Origin: Affinundibacterium fentianense
Lineage (GTDB): Bacteria > Pseudomonadota > Gammaproteobacteria > Burkholderiales > Burkholderiaceae_D
Assembly (NCBI RefSeq): GCF_018139545.1
Contig: NZ_JAGSPJ010000002.1
Span: 620,001 to 684,000 of the forward strand
Length of the DNA: 64,000 nt
Direction: 5' to 3'
How positions within the stretch are numbered: position 1 is the first letter of the stretch; every line of letters begins with the position of its first letter. Of this stretch, positions 9,597-18,776 are shown one piece after another. The translations under genes and the position numbers were made by a program. The notes beneath the pieces were generated by a model. The model made no database searches. It saw only the letters and a program-made list of their open reading frames with translations, and was not told the origin of the DNA.

Positions 9597-10439
9597 TTAA
9601 TTTTTAGAATGCAATTCATGCAAACGCTCGGTTAAATACGAACCGGCTGTATGCCGTGCGGATAAGACCACTTCTGGACGTGGGTGCAAAAACAATGGCA
9701 ATGAAACGCGAGATTTTTTTGCTTCCTCACCAGTCGGATTGAGGACTCGATGAATCGTCGACGGGTAGTATCCCTCAGACGCTTCGCACAACATATCGCC
9801 GATGTTGACAATCAACATACCAAAGTCACACGGTACATCATGCCACTCGCCATCCTTCCCAACTACTTGCAAACCTGCCGCCGTTGCTGCCGGCAAAATC
9901 GTCAGCAAATTAATATCGCCATGCGCGGCAGCACGTACTGCCCCTGGTTCTTCATCACCACTCAATGGTGGGTAATGTAAGACACGTAGTAAAGTTTGTT
10001 CGCTCCCCGTGATCATTTGCGATAAGGGCATTGAGTATTTTGCTTTGACTTCTGCTGGCGTGTATTCCTCCACCCATTGCAACAGTGTCGCAGCGAGGTT
10101 CGCGCCATCTGCGTAATAGCGGCGCGCTGCGTCAGACACCTCAGCTGGATAGCGCCCCCAAGGGTAGATATGATAAAACTCTTTCAGATCTCGCTTGGTG
10201 TAACCCTTCGCAGTTTCCGAAACTGTAGGTGAAAAATAACCATCATATTTCTGCGGATCATACGCATATTGATGTTTCGCCTCAGATTGAAAAAAACCAT
10301 ACCACTCTGCATACACAGAGTTCAACAAAGCTTGTGATAAAGGGTGATTCGTCAATACGCCAAAACCGGTATTGTGCAAACTTTCTGCAAAGTCTTTTGC
10401 CGCAGTGGGGCTAGTAAAATCAACGGGTGTTATCAGCAT
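9597..10439 (-). CDS. Isopenicillin N synthase family 2-oxoglutarate/Fe(II) oxygenase
   Basis: 280 residues with the jelly-roll oxygenase pattern. Visible features are the N-terminal DIOX-like part (VDFTSPTAAKDFAESLHNTGFGVLTNHPL), LLRVLHYPPL, the iron ligands HGD (AAHGDINLLTIL) and HRV (STIHRVLNP), and the 2-oxoglutarate-binding Arg-x-Ser (SRVSLPLFLHP). It is cytoplasmic, with no signal peptide. It lies 135 bases after the nucleoside hydrolase on the same strand. Family members include thymine 7-hydroxylase and other nucleobase oxygenases, so oxidation of a base released by the hydrolase is a plausible inference, but the substrate is not established. Confidence 0.85.
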   Translation of the reverse strand: MLITPVDFTSPTAAKDFAESLHNTGFGVLTNHPLSQALLNSVYAEWYGFFQSEAKHQYAYDPQKYDGYFSPTVSETAKGYTKRDLKEFYHIYPWGRYPAEVSDAARRYYADGANLAATLLQWVEEYTPAEVKAKYSMPLSQMITGSEQTLLRVLHYPPLSGDEEPGAVRAAAHGDINLLTILPAATAAGLQVVGKDGEWHDVPCDFGMLIVNIGDMLCEASEGYYPSTIHRVLNPTGEEAKKSRVSLPLFLHPRPEVVLSARHTAGSYLTERLHELHSKN

Positions 10440-10574
10440 GTTGCACTCCTCGAACTATTCATAAAATTTTCACCAAAGCCAGTGAGAATAAGGCTTTAGT
10501 ACAGATACTCTGTGACACTAGATACAGTCACATCAACTGGAATTAAAGCGCAAATCTCGCGGGACATTATTGAG

Positions 10575-11567
10575 CTAAGCCAACAGCGGTGTACGCAACC
10601 AACTTGTTTCCAAGACTTGCTCAATCAACTGCACACACTGACCCGCGTCAACTTGCATACAAACTGTTGTCACAGGACGATTCGGTTCCCAACCCGGTTC
10701 TGCATAAACGAGATGACCAAGACGATCGAGCATAGTCTGACCATTACCCATTCCTTCGAGCTGCACGCGAACCGTGCCAACTTGGGTCTCAAACAATTCT
10801 GGAGCGACCAAATAGACGAACGCCAAAATATCGTGCCCGTAACAAGCATGTCCCAACTCTGGACGCGCTTTCTCATGAAAGTCGCTGTAGAAATTCACTG
10901 CGTGCAAGAGTGTTGCTAACGCAGGATGGTGCTGGTGATGTTGTGCGAGTTTTTCAAAATAGATCGAAGGCATAACAACACGATGGGTCACATCGAGTCC
11001 GACCATCGCCAGTTTCCAGCCTGCTGTGAATACCCAATCTGCCGCATGCGGATCATTCCAAACATTTGCTTCTGCAACAGGCGATACGTTACCTGGTTCA
11101 ATGATCGTGCCCGCCATTAAGACGACTTCTTTAATCAATTGCGGCAGTGTAGGTTCGAGCTTCAGTGCAAGTGCTAAATTGATCAATGGACCAACTGCAA
11201 CGATGCTGATTTCGCCGGGATAGCCACGCGCCATTTGAACGATGTACTCTGCGGCAGAGATCGCTAAAGGAGTTGCGTTGATTGCCAAACGTGAGGGTAA
11301 GTTGCCTAAGCCATCATCACCATGAATAAAGCCTGGCGGCGTACCCGGCGTCTTCATTAGAGGCAATGCGCCCCCTTCCGCAACCGGAATATCAAATCCG
11401 GCGAGACGGGTCAAATACAGCGCGTTTGCGGTCGCCTGTGGCACTTTCACATTGCCAAAAGTGGTCGTGATACCAACGACGTCGATCGCCGGATGCGCTA
11501 AGGCAAAATACAAAGCCATGGCATCATCGACACCTGGGTCTGTATCAAAAATAACTTTATGTGACAT
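10575..11567 (-). CDS. Nucleoside hydrolase (IUNH family)
   Basis: 330 residues from the ATG at 11567 (GAGA-type ribosome site); an upstream in-frame start at 11606 only adds an unconserved tail. The calcium-binding signature FDTDPGVDDA is at the N-terminus. Further family motifs are ITTTFGNV, IHGDDGLGN, ISIVAVGPLINLALAL, NVWNDPHAADWVF and YGHDILAFVYL. The enzyme hydrolyses the N-glycosidic bond of ribonucleosides to base plus ribose. It follows the two permease genes of a nucleoside ABC importer, and a ribokinase gene sits at the head of the cluster, so released ribose can enter central metabolism. Purine versus pyrimidine preference cannot be decided. Confidence 0.93.
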   Translation of the reverse strand: MSHKVIFDTDPGVDDAMALYFALAHPAIDVVGITTTFGNVKVPQATANALYLTRLAGFDIPVAEGGALPLMKTPGTPPGFIHGDDGLGNLPSRLAINATPLAISAAEYIVQMARGYPGEISIVAVGPLINLALALKLEPTLPQLIKEVVLMAGTIIEPGNVSPVAEANVWNDPHAADWVFTAGWKLAMVGLDVTHRVVMPSIYFEKLAQHHQHHPALATLLHAVNFYSDFHEKARPELGHACYGHDILAFVYLVAPELFETQVGTVRVQLEGMGNGQTMLDRLGHLVYAEPGWEPNRPVTTVCMQVDAGQCVQLIEQVLETSWLRTPLLA

Positions 11568-11710
11568 ATTAATCTCGTTTTTGTCTCGACAAATATCCTT
11601 ATCCAAACCGTAACGTTGGACAAGCTCACTTTCATTTCAAGGCAGGCTTTGCCCGGTTCAGGCAAGAGCGAATCCTCGCTATTTCTTCAATTCATTCCGC
11701 GCGTTGTTCC

Positions 11711-12679
11711 TTAACGCGATTTTACAAATGGCACACCCAGCGCTTTTGGCGCCACGGATTTTGCCATCACACCAGCCAATACAATTACTGTCACAACAAA
11801 CGGTAACATTTGAATCAGCGAACCTGGTATCTGTCCGACAATTGGAAATGCCACGCCTTCCATTTGAATTTGTAATGCAGCAAAGAAGCCGAACATCAAA
11901 CAACCCAAGGCGGTTTGGATTGGGCGCCAATTACCGAACACCATCGCAGTCAACGCTAAGAATCCATTGCCTGCGGACATATCACGCAAGAAAAAACCGC
12001 TTTGGACGATCGCCAAATACGCACCCGATAAGGAACACAACACACCACCGCATAGCAGAGCCAAATAGCGGGTCTGCGCAACATTAATCCCGGCCGCATC
12101 GGCTGCATGCGGATTTTCACCAACTGCGCGTAGACGCAAACCAAAACGACTGTGGTTCATCAGCCAATGCAAAAAAGGAATCAAAGCAAATGCGAGATAA
12201 ACGAGGATCGTGTGTCCACCCAAAAATTTGCCGAGCAGCCAATTCAAAGCGGGAATGGTCGACCACCAATCGGCAAAAGGAAAATTGAACACAGCAAAAC
12301 GAGCCGCGCCAAGATCTGGACTCCGTCCGCCCAATTGAAAGAAATACTGCGCCAAAACAAATGTCAGGCCGGACATAGCGATATTGATCGCAATTCCAAA
12401 CACCAGCTGGTTGCCTTTTTGATTAATTGCAACATAACCCTGCAACAAGACGATGCAACAAGAAACCAAGATGCCTGCAGCGACGCCGAGATAGGGATTT
12501 TGGAAAGCATAGGTACATGCTGCAGCGACAAACGCAGAGGCCAACATTTTGCCTTCAAGGGCGAGATCAATGATCCCGCTGCGTTCCGCGAACACGCCCG
12601 CAAAGGCAGCGAATAAGAGTATCGGTGCACTCCGTATCGTCGCCACCAAAATCGTGGAGAATTGAAAATCTTCAAACAT
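11711..12679 (-). CDS. ABC transporter permease, BMP-type nucleoside importer
   Basis: 322 residues, multiple membrane segments, BPD_transp_2 family: IRSAPILLFAAFAGVFAERSG near the N-terminus and LRAVGENPHAADAAGINV in the cytoplasmic coupling loop. It resembles the second permease (NupQ type) of nucleoside uptake systems of the Bacillus NupNOPQ kind. Its start overlaps the end of the neighbouring permease gene by 8 bases, indicating translational coupling. Together with the other permease, the ATPase and the BMP-family binding protein it would import intact nucleosides across the inner membrane. Confidence 0.92.
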   Translation of the reverse strand: MFEDFQFSTILVATIRSAPILLFAAFAGVFAERSGIIDLALEGKMLASAFVAAACTYAFQNPYLGVAAGILVSCCIVLLQGYVAINQKGNQLVFGIAINIAMSGLTFVLAQYFFQLGGRSPDLGAARFAVFNFPFADWWSTIPALNWLLGKFLGGHTILVYLAFALIPFLHWLMNHSRFGLRLRAVGENPHAADAAGINVAQTRYLALLCGGVLCSLSGAYLAIVQSGFFLRDMSAGNGFLALTAMVFGNWRPIQTALGCLMFGFFAALQIQMEGVAFPIVGQIPGSLIQMLPFVVTVIVLAGVMAKSVAPKALGVPFVKSR

Positions 12680-13769
12680 GCTTCCCCCACTTCTGATCGA
12701 TCGAGTTTAGGATACGTGACAATGCTGGTGCGTACATATTTTCCATTGCACCACAAAACAGAATAATCAATCCCTGGATAAATACGAAGGTCTCAGCAGG
12801 AATATTCGGTTTTTCTAAAGACAAGTCGAAACCACCTTGTATCAAGATTCCGAACAAGACAGCAGATAGAAAGATACCAATCGGATGTTGCCGTCCCATC
12901 AAAGCCACCGCGATTCCGATGAATCCAGCACCATTGGTAAAATTCAAACTCAAATAATGCATCGAACCAGCCAGCGTGTTCATTGCCGCCACACCGGCCA
13001 AGGCCCCCGAGACTAACATCGTCACGATCACCACCATCGCCATCGAAATGCCAGCGTATTGAGCGGCATGTGCACTCTTTCCGGCAGCCCGCAGAGCATA
13101 GCCCCAACGGGTGCGCCAAACGACAACACCGTAAATTAGCAAAAACAGCACAGCCAAAACAAAACTCAAATTCAAAGGTGTGTCACCGAGCACTGGAAAC
13201 ACACTACCCAAGCGAGGCAGCCACCCCGTTTCCGCAAATACGCGGCTCGCAGGATTTTGTTCGCCAGTTGGGATCATGTAAGTAATGATCAGAAAATTCA
13301 TCAGAGAAGCAGCGATGAAGTTAAACATAATCGTCGTTACCACGACGTGACTACCGCGCCGCGCTTGTAAATAACCAGGGATAAATGCCCAAGCAGCGCC
13401 AAACAAGGCCGCGCCCATAAAGGCCAAAGAAATCAAAAACCAAGACGGCATGCTTGCATCAAACTGCAACATCACAAGTGTGAGACCCAATCCACCCAAG
13501 TACATTTGGCCGTCACTACCGATATTAAATAAACCAGCCTGCATAGCAACGGATACCGACAACCCAGTCAAGATAAAGGTGGTGGCATAGAACAGTGTGT
13601 AGGCGAAGCCTTCCACATTACCAAGCGAACTATTTACCAATATTGCCAATGCCTCTAACGGACTTTCGCCCAACAAATAAATCACACCAGCAGCAACAAC
13701 CAATGCGGTCAGCAAATTCAAAAAGGGAAGAACGACATTGGTCGCCCAGCGAGGTAGATCGGAATTCAT
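12672..13769 (-). CDS. ABC transporter permease, BMP-type nucleoside importer
   Basis: 365 residues with about ten hydrophobic segments, BPD_transp_2 family (NupP type). Characteristic stretches are FNIGSDGQMYLGG, RRGSHVVVTTIMFNFIA and LRAAGKSAHAAQYAGI. The gene overlaps the ATPase gene upstream by four bases (ATGA arrangement) and the next permease downstream by eight, so the three are one translational unit. Role: membrane channel subunit for nucleoside uptake. Confidence 0.92.
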   Translation of the reverse strand: MNSDLPRWATNVVLPFLNLLTALVVAAGVIYLLGESPLEALAILVNSSLGNVEGFAYTLFYATTFILTGLSVSVAMQAGLFNIGSDGQMYLGGLGLTLVMLQFDASMPSWFLISLAFMGAALFGAAWAFIPGYLQARRGSHVVVTTIMFNFIAASLMNFLIITYMIPTGEQNPASRVFAETGWLPRLGSVFPVLGDTPLNLSFVLAVLFLLIYGVVVWRTRWGYALRAAGKSAHAAQYAGISMAMVVIVTMLVSGALAGVAAMNTLAGSMHYLSLNFTNGAGFIGIAVALMGRQHPIGIFLSAVLFGILIQGGFDLSLEKPNIPAETFVFIQGLIILFCGAMENMYAPALSRILNSIDQKWGKHV

Positions 13770-15286
13770 TTATGTAAACCACCCATCAACAAGCCGATAC
13801 GTGTGGTGTCGTAGTCAGCGATATTCAATTCTCCCGTGATGCGTCCACCTGACATCACCAAGATACGATCCGCCAAGGCGCGGATTTCTTCTAATTCTGC
13901 GGATACCAACAAGATCGCGACCCCAGCATCGCGTAATGCGAGCAATTCGGTATGAATGCGTTGAATCGTGCCAATGTCCACTCCTCGGGTAGGCTGCCCG
14001 ACTAACATGAGTTTCGGTTTCGCTGCGATCTCGCGAGCCAACACAATTTTTTGCTGATTTCCACCTGACAACTGCGATATGCGTAAGTGTGAATCGAGGG
14101 GACGAACTTCAAATTGCTCCAGCAAGGCATCACTCGCGGCAACCGCCTGTTTTTTATCCAGGTAAATTTGTTCACTCTGTTGGCCCAACAGGCAATTTTC
14201 CCAAACAGAGAATGACTTAATTACGCCGTCACGCAAACGATCTTCCGGAACATGAGATACGCCCAATTTGCGCAATCGCGCCGGCAACTTAGGATCGCGT
14301 TTACTGAAATCAATCGCCTCCTGCTGAATCACAACCTGACCAGTCATCAGATCCGCTTGCGCAAAACGCATCCCTGACAGGATCTCTAAAAGTTCTGACT
14401 GTCCATTCCCAGACACTCCTGCAATCGCAACAATTTCACCGGCTCGCACAGAGAAATTGATGTCCGCCAGCAAACTGACGCCTTGTACATTTCTTAGCTG
14501 AAGATTAGTCACTTCTAACACCGTCGCACCAACTTCAAGCGGTTGACGTGCCAACTCGGTTGCAACACTGCGCCCCACCATTTTGTGGGCGAGCTCTTCC
14601 TTATCGGTGTGTGCGGTTTGCAAAGCGGCGACGACGGTGCCTGCACGCATCACGGTGACTTCGTCGGTAATTGCCAAAATTTCTGGCAATTTATGCGTGA
14701 TCAAAATCACGGTTTTGCCCTGTTGCTTAAACAAACGTAAAATCGCAAACAAGGCATCGGCTTCTTGCGGAGTTAAAACTGCGGTCGGTTCATCTAGAAT
14801 CAAGATGTTCGCATTCCGGTACAACTGCTTTAAGATTTCAACTCGCTGCTGCTCGCCAACTGAAAGACTATCAATCCGCGCATCAAGACGAATATCAAGT
14901 TGATAGTCAACACAAAGTGTTTGCAATGTTTGCTTCGCTTTGGCCCGCTGACCGCGCAAACGGAAACCACCTTCCATCCCAAGCATGATGTTGTCGAGCA
15001 CCGTCATGTCCTCGACTAACATAAAATGCTGATGAACCATGCCTATGCCTAGTCCAATCGCGTCATGACTATTCCGAATCGCACGAACTTCGCCATCAAT
15101 GAAGATCTCACCCGCATCAGCATGATAATACCCATATAAAATGCTCATTAAGGTCGACTTACCTGCGCCATTTTCTCCAATAATGCCGTGAATAGATCCA
15201 CGTGCGATCGCAAAACTCACCGCATCATTCGCGAGGACTTTACCGAAGCGCTTTGAAATTTGGCGAAATTCAACTGCAATAGGCAT
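13766..15286 (-). CDS. ABC transporter ATP-binding protein, tandem ATPase, nucleoside importer
   Basis: 506 residues with two ABC ATPase domains, as in sugar and nucleoside importers (RbsA/NupO type). The first has Walker A GENGAGKST, signature SVGEQQR and Walker B ILILDEPTAVLTPQEAD. The second has a variant P-loop GVSGNGQSEL, signature LSGGNQQK and a variant Walker B LMLVGQPTRGVD, which is normal for the degenerate second half of this family. It overlaps the downstream permease gene and follows the binding-protein gene after a 128-base gap containing a strong hairpin. Confidence 0.94.
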   Translation of the reverse strand: MPIAVEFRQISKRFGKVLANDAVSFAIARGSIHGIIGENGAGKSTLMSILYGYYHADAGEIFIDGEVRAIRNSHDAIGLGIGMVHQHFMLVEDMTVLDNIMLGMEGGFRLRGQRAKAKQTLQTLCVDYQLDIRLDARIDSLSVGEQQRVEILKQLYRNANILILDEPTAVLTPQEADALFAILRLFKQQGKTVILITHKLPEILAITDEVTVMRAGTVVAALQTAHTDKEELAHKMVGRSVATELARQPLEVGATVLEVTNLQLRNVQGVSLLADINFSVRAGEIVAIAGVSGNGQSELLEILSGMRFAQADLMTGQVVIQQEAIDFSKRDPKLPARLRKLGVSHVPEDRLRDGVIKSFSVWENCLLGQQSEQIYLDKKQAVAASDALLEQFEVRPLDSHLRISQLSGGNQQKIVLAREIAAKPKLMLVGQPTRGVDIGTIQRIHTELLALRDAGVAILLVSAELEEIRALADRILVMSGGRITGELNIADYDTTRIGLLMGGLHK

Positions 15287-15345
15287 GTTTTCAAAAGTTT
15301 CTGGAAATTCCCGCCGAATGAATTGACCGGGAGTGGATAAACAGG

Positions 15346-15405
15346 ATCTGGATCACACAAAAGAAAACCGCAGCACCTGTATTAAAAACATGGTGCTGCG
15401 GTTTT
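15346..15405 (-). terminator. Attenuator-like hairpin between binding-protein and ATPase genes
   Basis: On the minus strand a perfect 14-bp inverted repeat (arms 15364-15377 and 15392-15405, AAAACCGCAGCACC / GGTGCTGCGGTTTT) with a 14-base loop is followed by a T-rich run (TCTTTTGTG). It directly follows the stop of the binding-protein gene. A partial terminator here would give more binding protein than membrane subunits, as is common in ABC operons. Confidence 0.75.
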
Positions 15406-15414
15406 CAACATCAT

Positions 15415-16419
15415 TTACAGGGGACAACGACTTGCTTCGCGGTAGTCAACGACTTTTACTTTTCCGTTGAGAATATCTTGCTTCGCGCTGTTCACGCGTT
15501 TTTCAATTTCTGGGGTGATCAGGCTACGATTGTCTTTATCCAAAGCCCAATCCACACCACCTTCTTTTAAGCCCAAATTACTGACACCCGCTTTCCATGT
15601 GCCGTTTTTCATTTGCATGAAACTATCATAAATCGCGTTATCAACACGCTTGACCATGGAGGTCAGCATCACGCCTGGGAATAAATAATTTTGGTTGGAA
15701 TCCACCCCAATTGCCATCTTGCCTTTTTCTTTCACTGCTTGGAGTGCGCCCATACCACTACCGCCTGCCGCCGCAAAAATCACGTCGATTCCGCGCTCCA
15801 TTTGTGCACGCGCCAACTCACTACCTTTTGCAGGGTCATTCCACGCTGTCGCCGTGGTACCGACAATATTCTGTGTCACTTCTGCCTTTGCATCCACAGC
15901 CTTCGCGCCTTGGGTGTAACCACATGCAAACGCACGAATCAAAGGAATATCAATCCCGCCGATGAAACCTAATTTTTTTGTCTTGGATGCTAAAGCTGCC
16001 GCGACGCCAACAAGATACGACCCTTCTTGTTCCTTAAATAAAACAGAACTCACGTTTGCACCTGCGGCAGTACCATCGACAATCACAAACTTCGTATTGG
16101 GAAATTCTTTGGCCACAGTCTGCACTTGCTGCGCATGGGTAAATCCAATCGCAGCAATCAAATTGATGCCTTTACGCGCCAAGTTTCGCAAGACTTGCTC
16201 ACCTTGCGCGTTGCTCATCACTTGCACATCGACATAGGAAATTTTGGTGTCTTTTTTAAACCGCTCAGCACCTTCATAAGCAGACTGGTTAAATGAACGA
16301 TCAAATTTACCACCTGCGTCATACACCAAAGCATATTTAGGCTGGTCCGCAAATGCAGTCGAAGAGAACGCTGGCATGAGCACAAGGGCACTGAATAAAA
16401 GTGATGAACGCAATTTCAT
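15415..16419 (-). CDS. BMP family nucleoside-binding protein of ABC transporter
   Basis: 334 residues with a signal peptide (LLFSALVLMPAFSSTAFA). The Bmp/PnrA-type pattern is clear: YALVYDAGGKFDRSFNQSAYEGAERF, NLIAAIGFTHAQQV, FVIVDGTAAGANVSSVLFKEQEGSYLVG, KLGFIGGIDIPLIRAFACGYTQG, DVIFAAAGGSGMGAL and IGVDSNQNY. PnrA/BmpA/NupN-type proteins bind purine and other nucleosides. The mature protein has no Cys at the cleavage site, so it is soluble periplasmic rather than a lipoprotein. An AGGAG ribosome site lies about 11 bases before the ATG, and a possible promoter lies in the gap behind the ribokinase gene. Confidence 0.94.
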   Translation of the reverse strand: MKLRSSLLFSALVLMPAFSSTAFADQPKYALVYDAGGKFDRSFNQSAYEGAERFKKDTKISYVDVQVMSNAQGEQVLRNLARKGINLIAAIGFTHAQQVQTVAKEFPNTKFVIVDGTAAGANVSSVLFKEQEGSYLVGVAAALASKTKKLGFIGGIDIPLIRAFACGYTQGAKAVDAKAEVTQNIVGTTATAWNDPAKGSELARAQMERGIDVIFAAAGGSGMGALQAVKEKGKMAIGVDSNQNYLFPGVMLTSMVKRVDNAIYDSFMQMKNGTWKAGVSNLGLKEGGVDWALDKDNRSLITPEIEKRVNSAKQDILNGKVKVVDYREASRCPL

Positions 16420-16485
16420 GTTTATAAACTCCTGATTAGCCTGGTTGGCCTATTTCACTAAGTTCGCATCTTTAGGGGCTAGACG

Positions 16486-16514
16486 TTACGAATGATGCCA
16501 CTTCGTCACGTCAA
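16486..16514 (-). promoter_or_regulatory. Possible sigma-70 promoter of the BMP/ABC operon
   Basis: On the minus strand TTGACG (16514-16509), a 17-base spacer and a weak -10 TCGTAA (16491-16486) precede the binding-protein start by about 70 bases. The -35 is good and the -10 is poor. Confidence 0.35.
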
Positions 16515-16587
16515 ACCTAGCATCCTGATTTTTTGCTTGGTCGGCAATATTGTTTACTTCTTGAGCAGCCCGCGATTATAAAGCCAT

Positions 16588-17508
16588 TCACTGGTTCTGT
16601 AACTGTCGTTCGATGGCCGATCGATTTGGAATCGAGGTTTGCGCACCGAGTTTTGTCACAGCACAGGCCGCCGCTGCCTGCGCAAATAGGCAAGCTTGAC
16701 GTAAAACTTGTCCTTCCGCCAATGCCACTGATAAGGCCCCGACAAAGGTATCGCCGGCTGCAGTGGTATCAACCACGTTCACTTTAAATGCAGGCAAACT
16801 GTATGCAGATCCAATATCAGCAACCCAAATCCCCTCGCCTCCCAAGGTCACAATCACCACCGGAACACCTCGTCGCTGCAACGCGCTTGCTGCCTCGGCA
16901 GCACTGAGTACATCAATGACGCGAATGTCCGTTAACATACTTGCTTCTGTTTCATTCAACACAAGGTAATTCACTTGCGCCAACAATACATCGTCCAAGG
17001 CTTGGGCAGGCGCTGGATTCAATACCACTTGGACACCTGATCGAACTGCGAGTTCAACTGCGTGGCGAACAGACTCTAGTGGAGTCTCTAATTGACACAA
17101 CATAATTTGCGACTTAGATAGCATCTGCTGCGCCGAGTCAACATCAACAGGAGAAACTAGAGCGTTTGCTCCAATCGCTAAAACAATCGAATTTTGACCC
17201 AAATCATCCAGCAAAATCGCAGCAACACCTGTTGCCATTCCATCCACATTGCGAACGTATTGGCAATCAATTCCTTCCGATTGAAGTGCTTGCAAACTAC
17301 TATGGCCATTGACATCATTCCCGACGCAAGCAAGCAAGGCAACGCTACCACCAGCTCGCGCGGCGGCCACTGCCTGATTCGCACCTTTGCCACCATGGAT
17401 TTGATGGAATTGGTGCCCCATTAAGGTCTCACCGGGCAAAGGCATACGCGGTGTGCTGAAGACCAAATCCATGTTGATACTACCCACAACCGCGATCTTT
17501 GCTGACAT
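16588..17508 (-). CDS. rbsK: Ribokinase
   Basis: 306 residues from the ATG at 17508, which has GGGA eight bases upstream; the frame extends to a TTG at 17544 without added homology. PfkB-family ribokinase motifs are IAVVGSINMDLV, the ribose-binding GGKGANQAVAAARAG, LACVGND, VVLNPAPA, LNETEASML, VTLGGEG and the anion-hole/catalytic DTTAAGDTF with the catalytic Asp. It converts ribose to ribose 5-phosphate. In this cluster it would take the ribose released by the nucleoside hydrolase. The length matches E. coli RbsK (309). Confidence 0.93.
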   Translation of the reverse strand: MSAKIAVVGSINMDLVFSTPRMPLPGETLMGHQFHQIHGGKGANQAVAAARAGGSVALLACVGNDVNGHSSLQALQSEGIDCQYVRNVDGMATGVAAILLDDLGQNSIVLAIGANALVSPVDVDSAQQMLSKSQIMLCQLETPLESVRHAVELAVRSGVQVVLNPAPAQALDDVLLAQVNYLVLNETEASMLTDIRVIDVLSAAEAASALQRRGVPVVIVTLGGEGIWVADIGSAYSLPAFKVNVVDTTAAGDTFVGALSVALAEGQVLRQACLFAQAAAACAVTKLGAQTSIPNRSAIERQLQNQ

Positions 17509-17623
17509 AGAAATTATCCCGGACTCGCTAAATAAAAAAGCCAATTAAAAAGCTAAATAAAAAGGCCAACTAAGACGCCAAAATGATGCTAAGCCAATTC
17601 TCGCAACATGACCAATTAACTCT

Positions 17624-18253
17624 TTACTTTGCGAGTACAGCAGAAACTTTCGACTGTAAGAAAACACTGAGAAGTTCCAAACCGCGATCAAATCCGTGGT
17701 TATTCGGAATAACCAAATCAGCATTACTACGATGCGGCAAAATGTACTGTTCGAACGCGGGTTGATGATGATTGCTCAAGCGATATAAGACATCATCTTG
17801 ATCATATCCACGCTCGACAGCATCACGTTGTATTCGACGATTGCGACGATGATGATCTTCCGCATCAATAAATACTTTCAAGTCGATGATCTCGTTAAGA
17901 GCTGGATTATGTAAGGCATAAATCCCTTCTAACAACACAACGGGTGCAGAAGGAATCGTAAAAATGCGCGGCTCAACGTCAGCATTGTTAAAAGTGTATT
18001 CTTTAATTTGCAAATCCTGTCCGGCTCGCAATTTCAACACGTCCTGATAAAACTTATCCAAATCGAGCGAAGACGGAATATCAAAATTTTCAATATTATT
18101 ATCGTCTTGCGACTGTTGATCGATCGATTTGTAATAATTGTCTTGCGAAAGCAAAGCCACGCTTCCCTCTGGCATCGAAGCGAGCAAGGAATGGATGAAT
18201 GTCGTTTTACCACTACCGCTACCGCCAGTAATTCCAACGAGATATGGTGTCAT
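17624..18253 (-). CDS. udk: Uridine kinase
   Basis: 209 residues, close to the E. coli Udk length (213). The P-loop is GITGGSGSGKTT. Family motifs include LLSQDNYYKSIDQ, the NFDIPSSLDLD substrate region, VVLLEGIYAL, DAEDHHRRNRRIQRD and the C-terminal HRSNADLVIPNN. It phosphorylates uridine and cytidine to UMP and CMP using a nucleoside triphosphate. It heads the minus-strand scavenging cluster, 115 bases before the ribokinase gene. A pyrimidine salvage enzyme here means imported nucleosides can be either rephosphorylated or hydrolysed. Confidence 0.94.
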   Translation of the reverse strand: MTPYLVGITGGSGSGKTTFIHSLLASMPEGSVALLSQDNYYKSIDQQSQDDNNIENFDIPSSLDLDKFYQDVLKLRAGQDLQIKEYTFNNADVEPRIFTIPSAPVVLLEGIYALHNPALNEIIDLKVFIDAEDHHRRNRRIQRDAVERGYDQDDVLYRLSNHHQPAFEQYILPHRSNADLVIPNNHGFDRGLELLSVFLQSKVSAVLAK

Positions 18254-18776
18254 GATCTATTTACCTATAAAAAAATCACCAAGCTGATCTTACATTAACG
18301 AGATCGGATTGATGACATCGAAGAACTCCACGCAATCGCCCAGCCTATTTACTCAGCTACACCACGTCACCGAATGATCTTATGCGTTGACGCAAATCCA
18401 GCATATGGCTCAAGCATGCAACTGTCCATCGAGCGGACGACATGATTGCGAGCAATTGGAAAGCACTACAGGGCAAATGGCTTGTACTTCAGCCGTTTGC
18501 GTGGAACAAACTTCGTTTAAATCTTACAAAATATTTTAAAACTCAGACCAATTCGTCTGCTGTAATACACGCACACCTGTCACCAATACCGTGATGCACA
18601 GATGAATGAAGGGGCGCAAGTATAGCCGTATTCAACTGATTTCGACAATCGCGACACTTTAGCAATATTTCTACAAAAACAAGAAGCCAACAAATCCCGA
18701 CCTAGCCAAATAAAAAAACACGGGTCGACGGTACACGCGGTGACCAAGGCCAGATTCACTGACCTTGCAAAACAAA
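18254..18776. other. Intergenic region upstream of udk
   Basis: 523 bases without a supported gene. At 18473-18500 there is a 10-bp hairpin (GCAAATGGCT, 8-base loop, AGCCGTTTGC). At 18746-18766 an 8-bp stem with a 5-base loop lies just past the stop of the hybrid kinase gene on the minus strand, and a T-run follows some 30 bases later (complement of the A-run 18712-18718). It may help end that transcript. The udk promoter must lie here but could not be pinned down. Confidence 0.45.

Noticed and set aside
18473-18500. Hairpin with a GTTTGCGT half resembling part of a PurR operator, upstream of udk
   Set aside because: Only one half fits; the other half and the centre do not match a purine-repressor site, so no regulatory claim is made.
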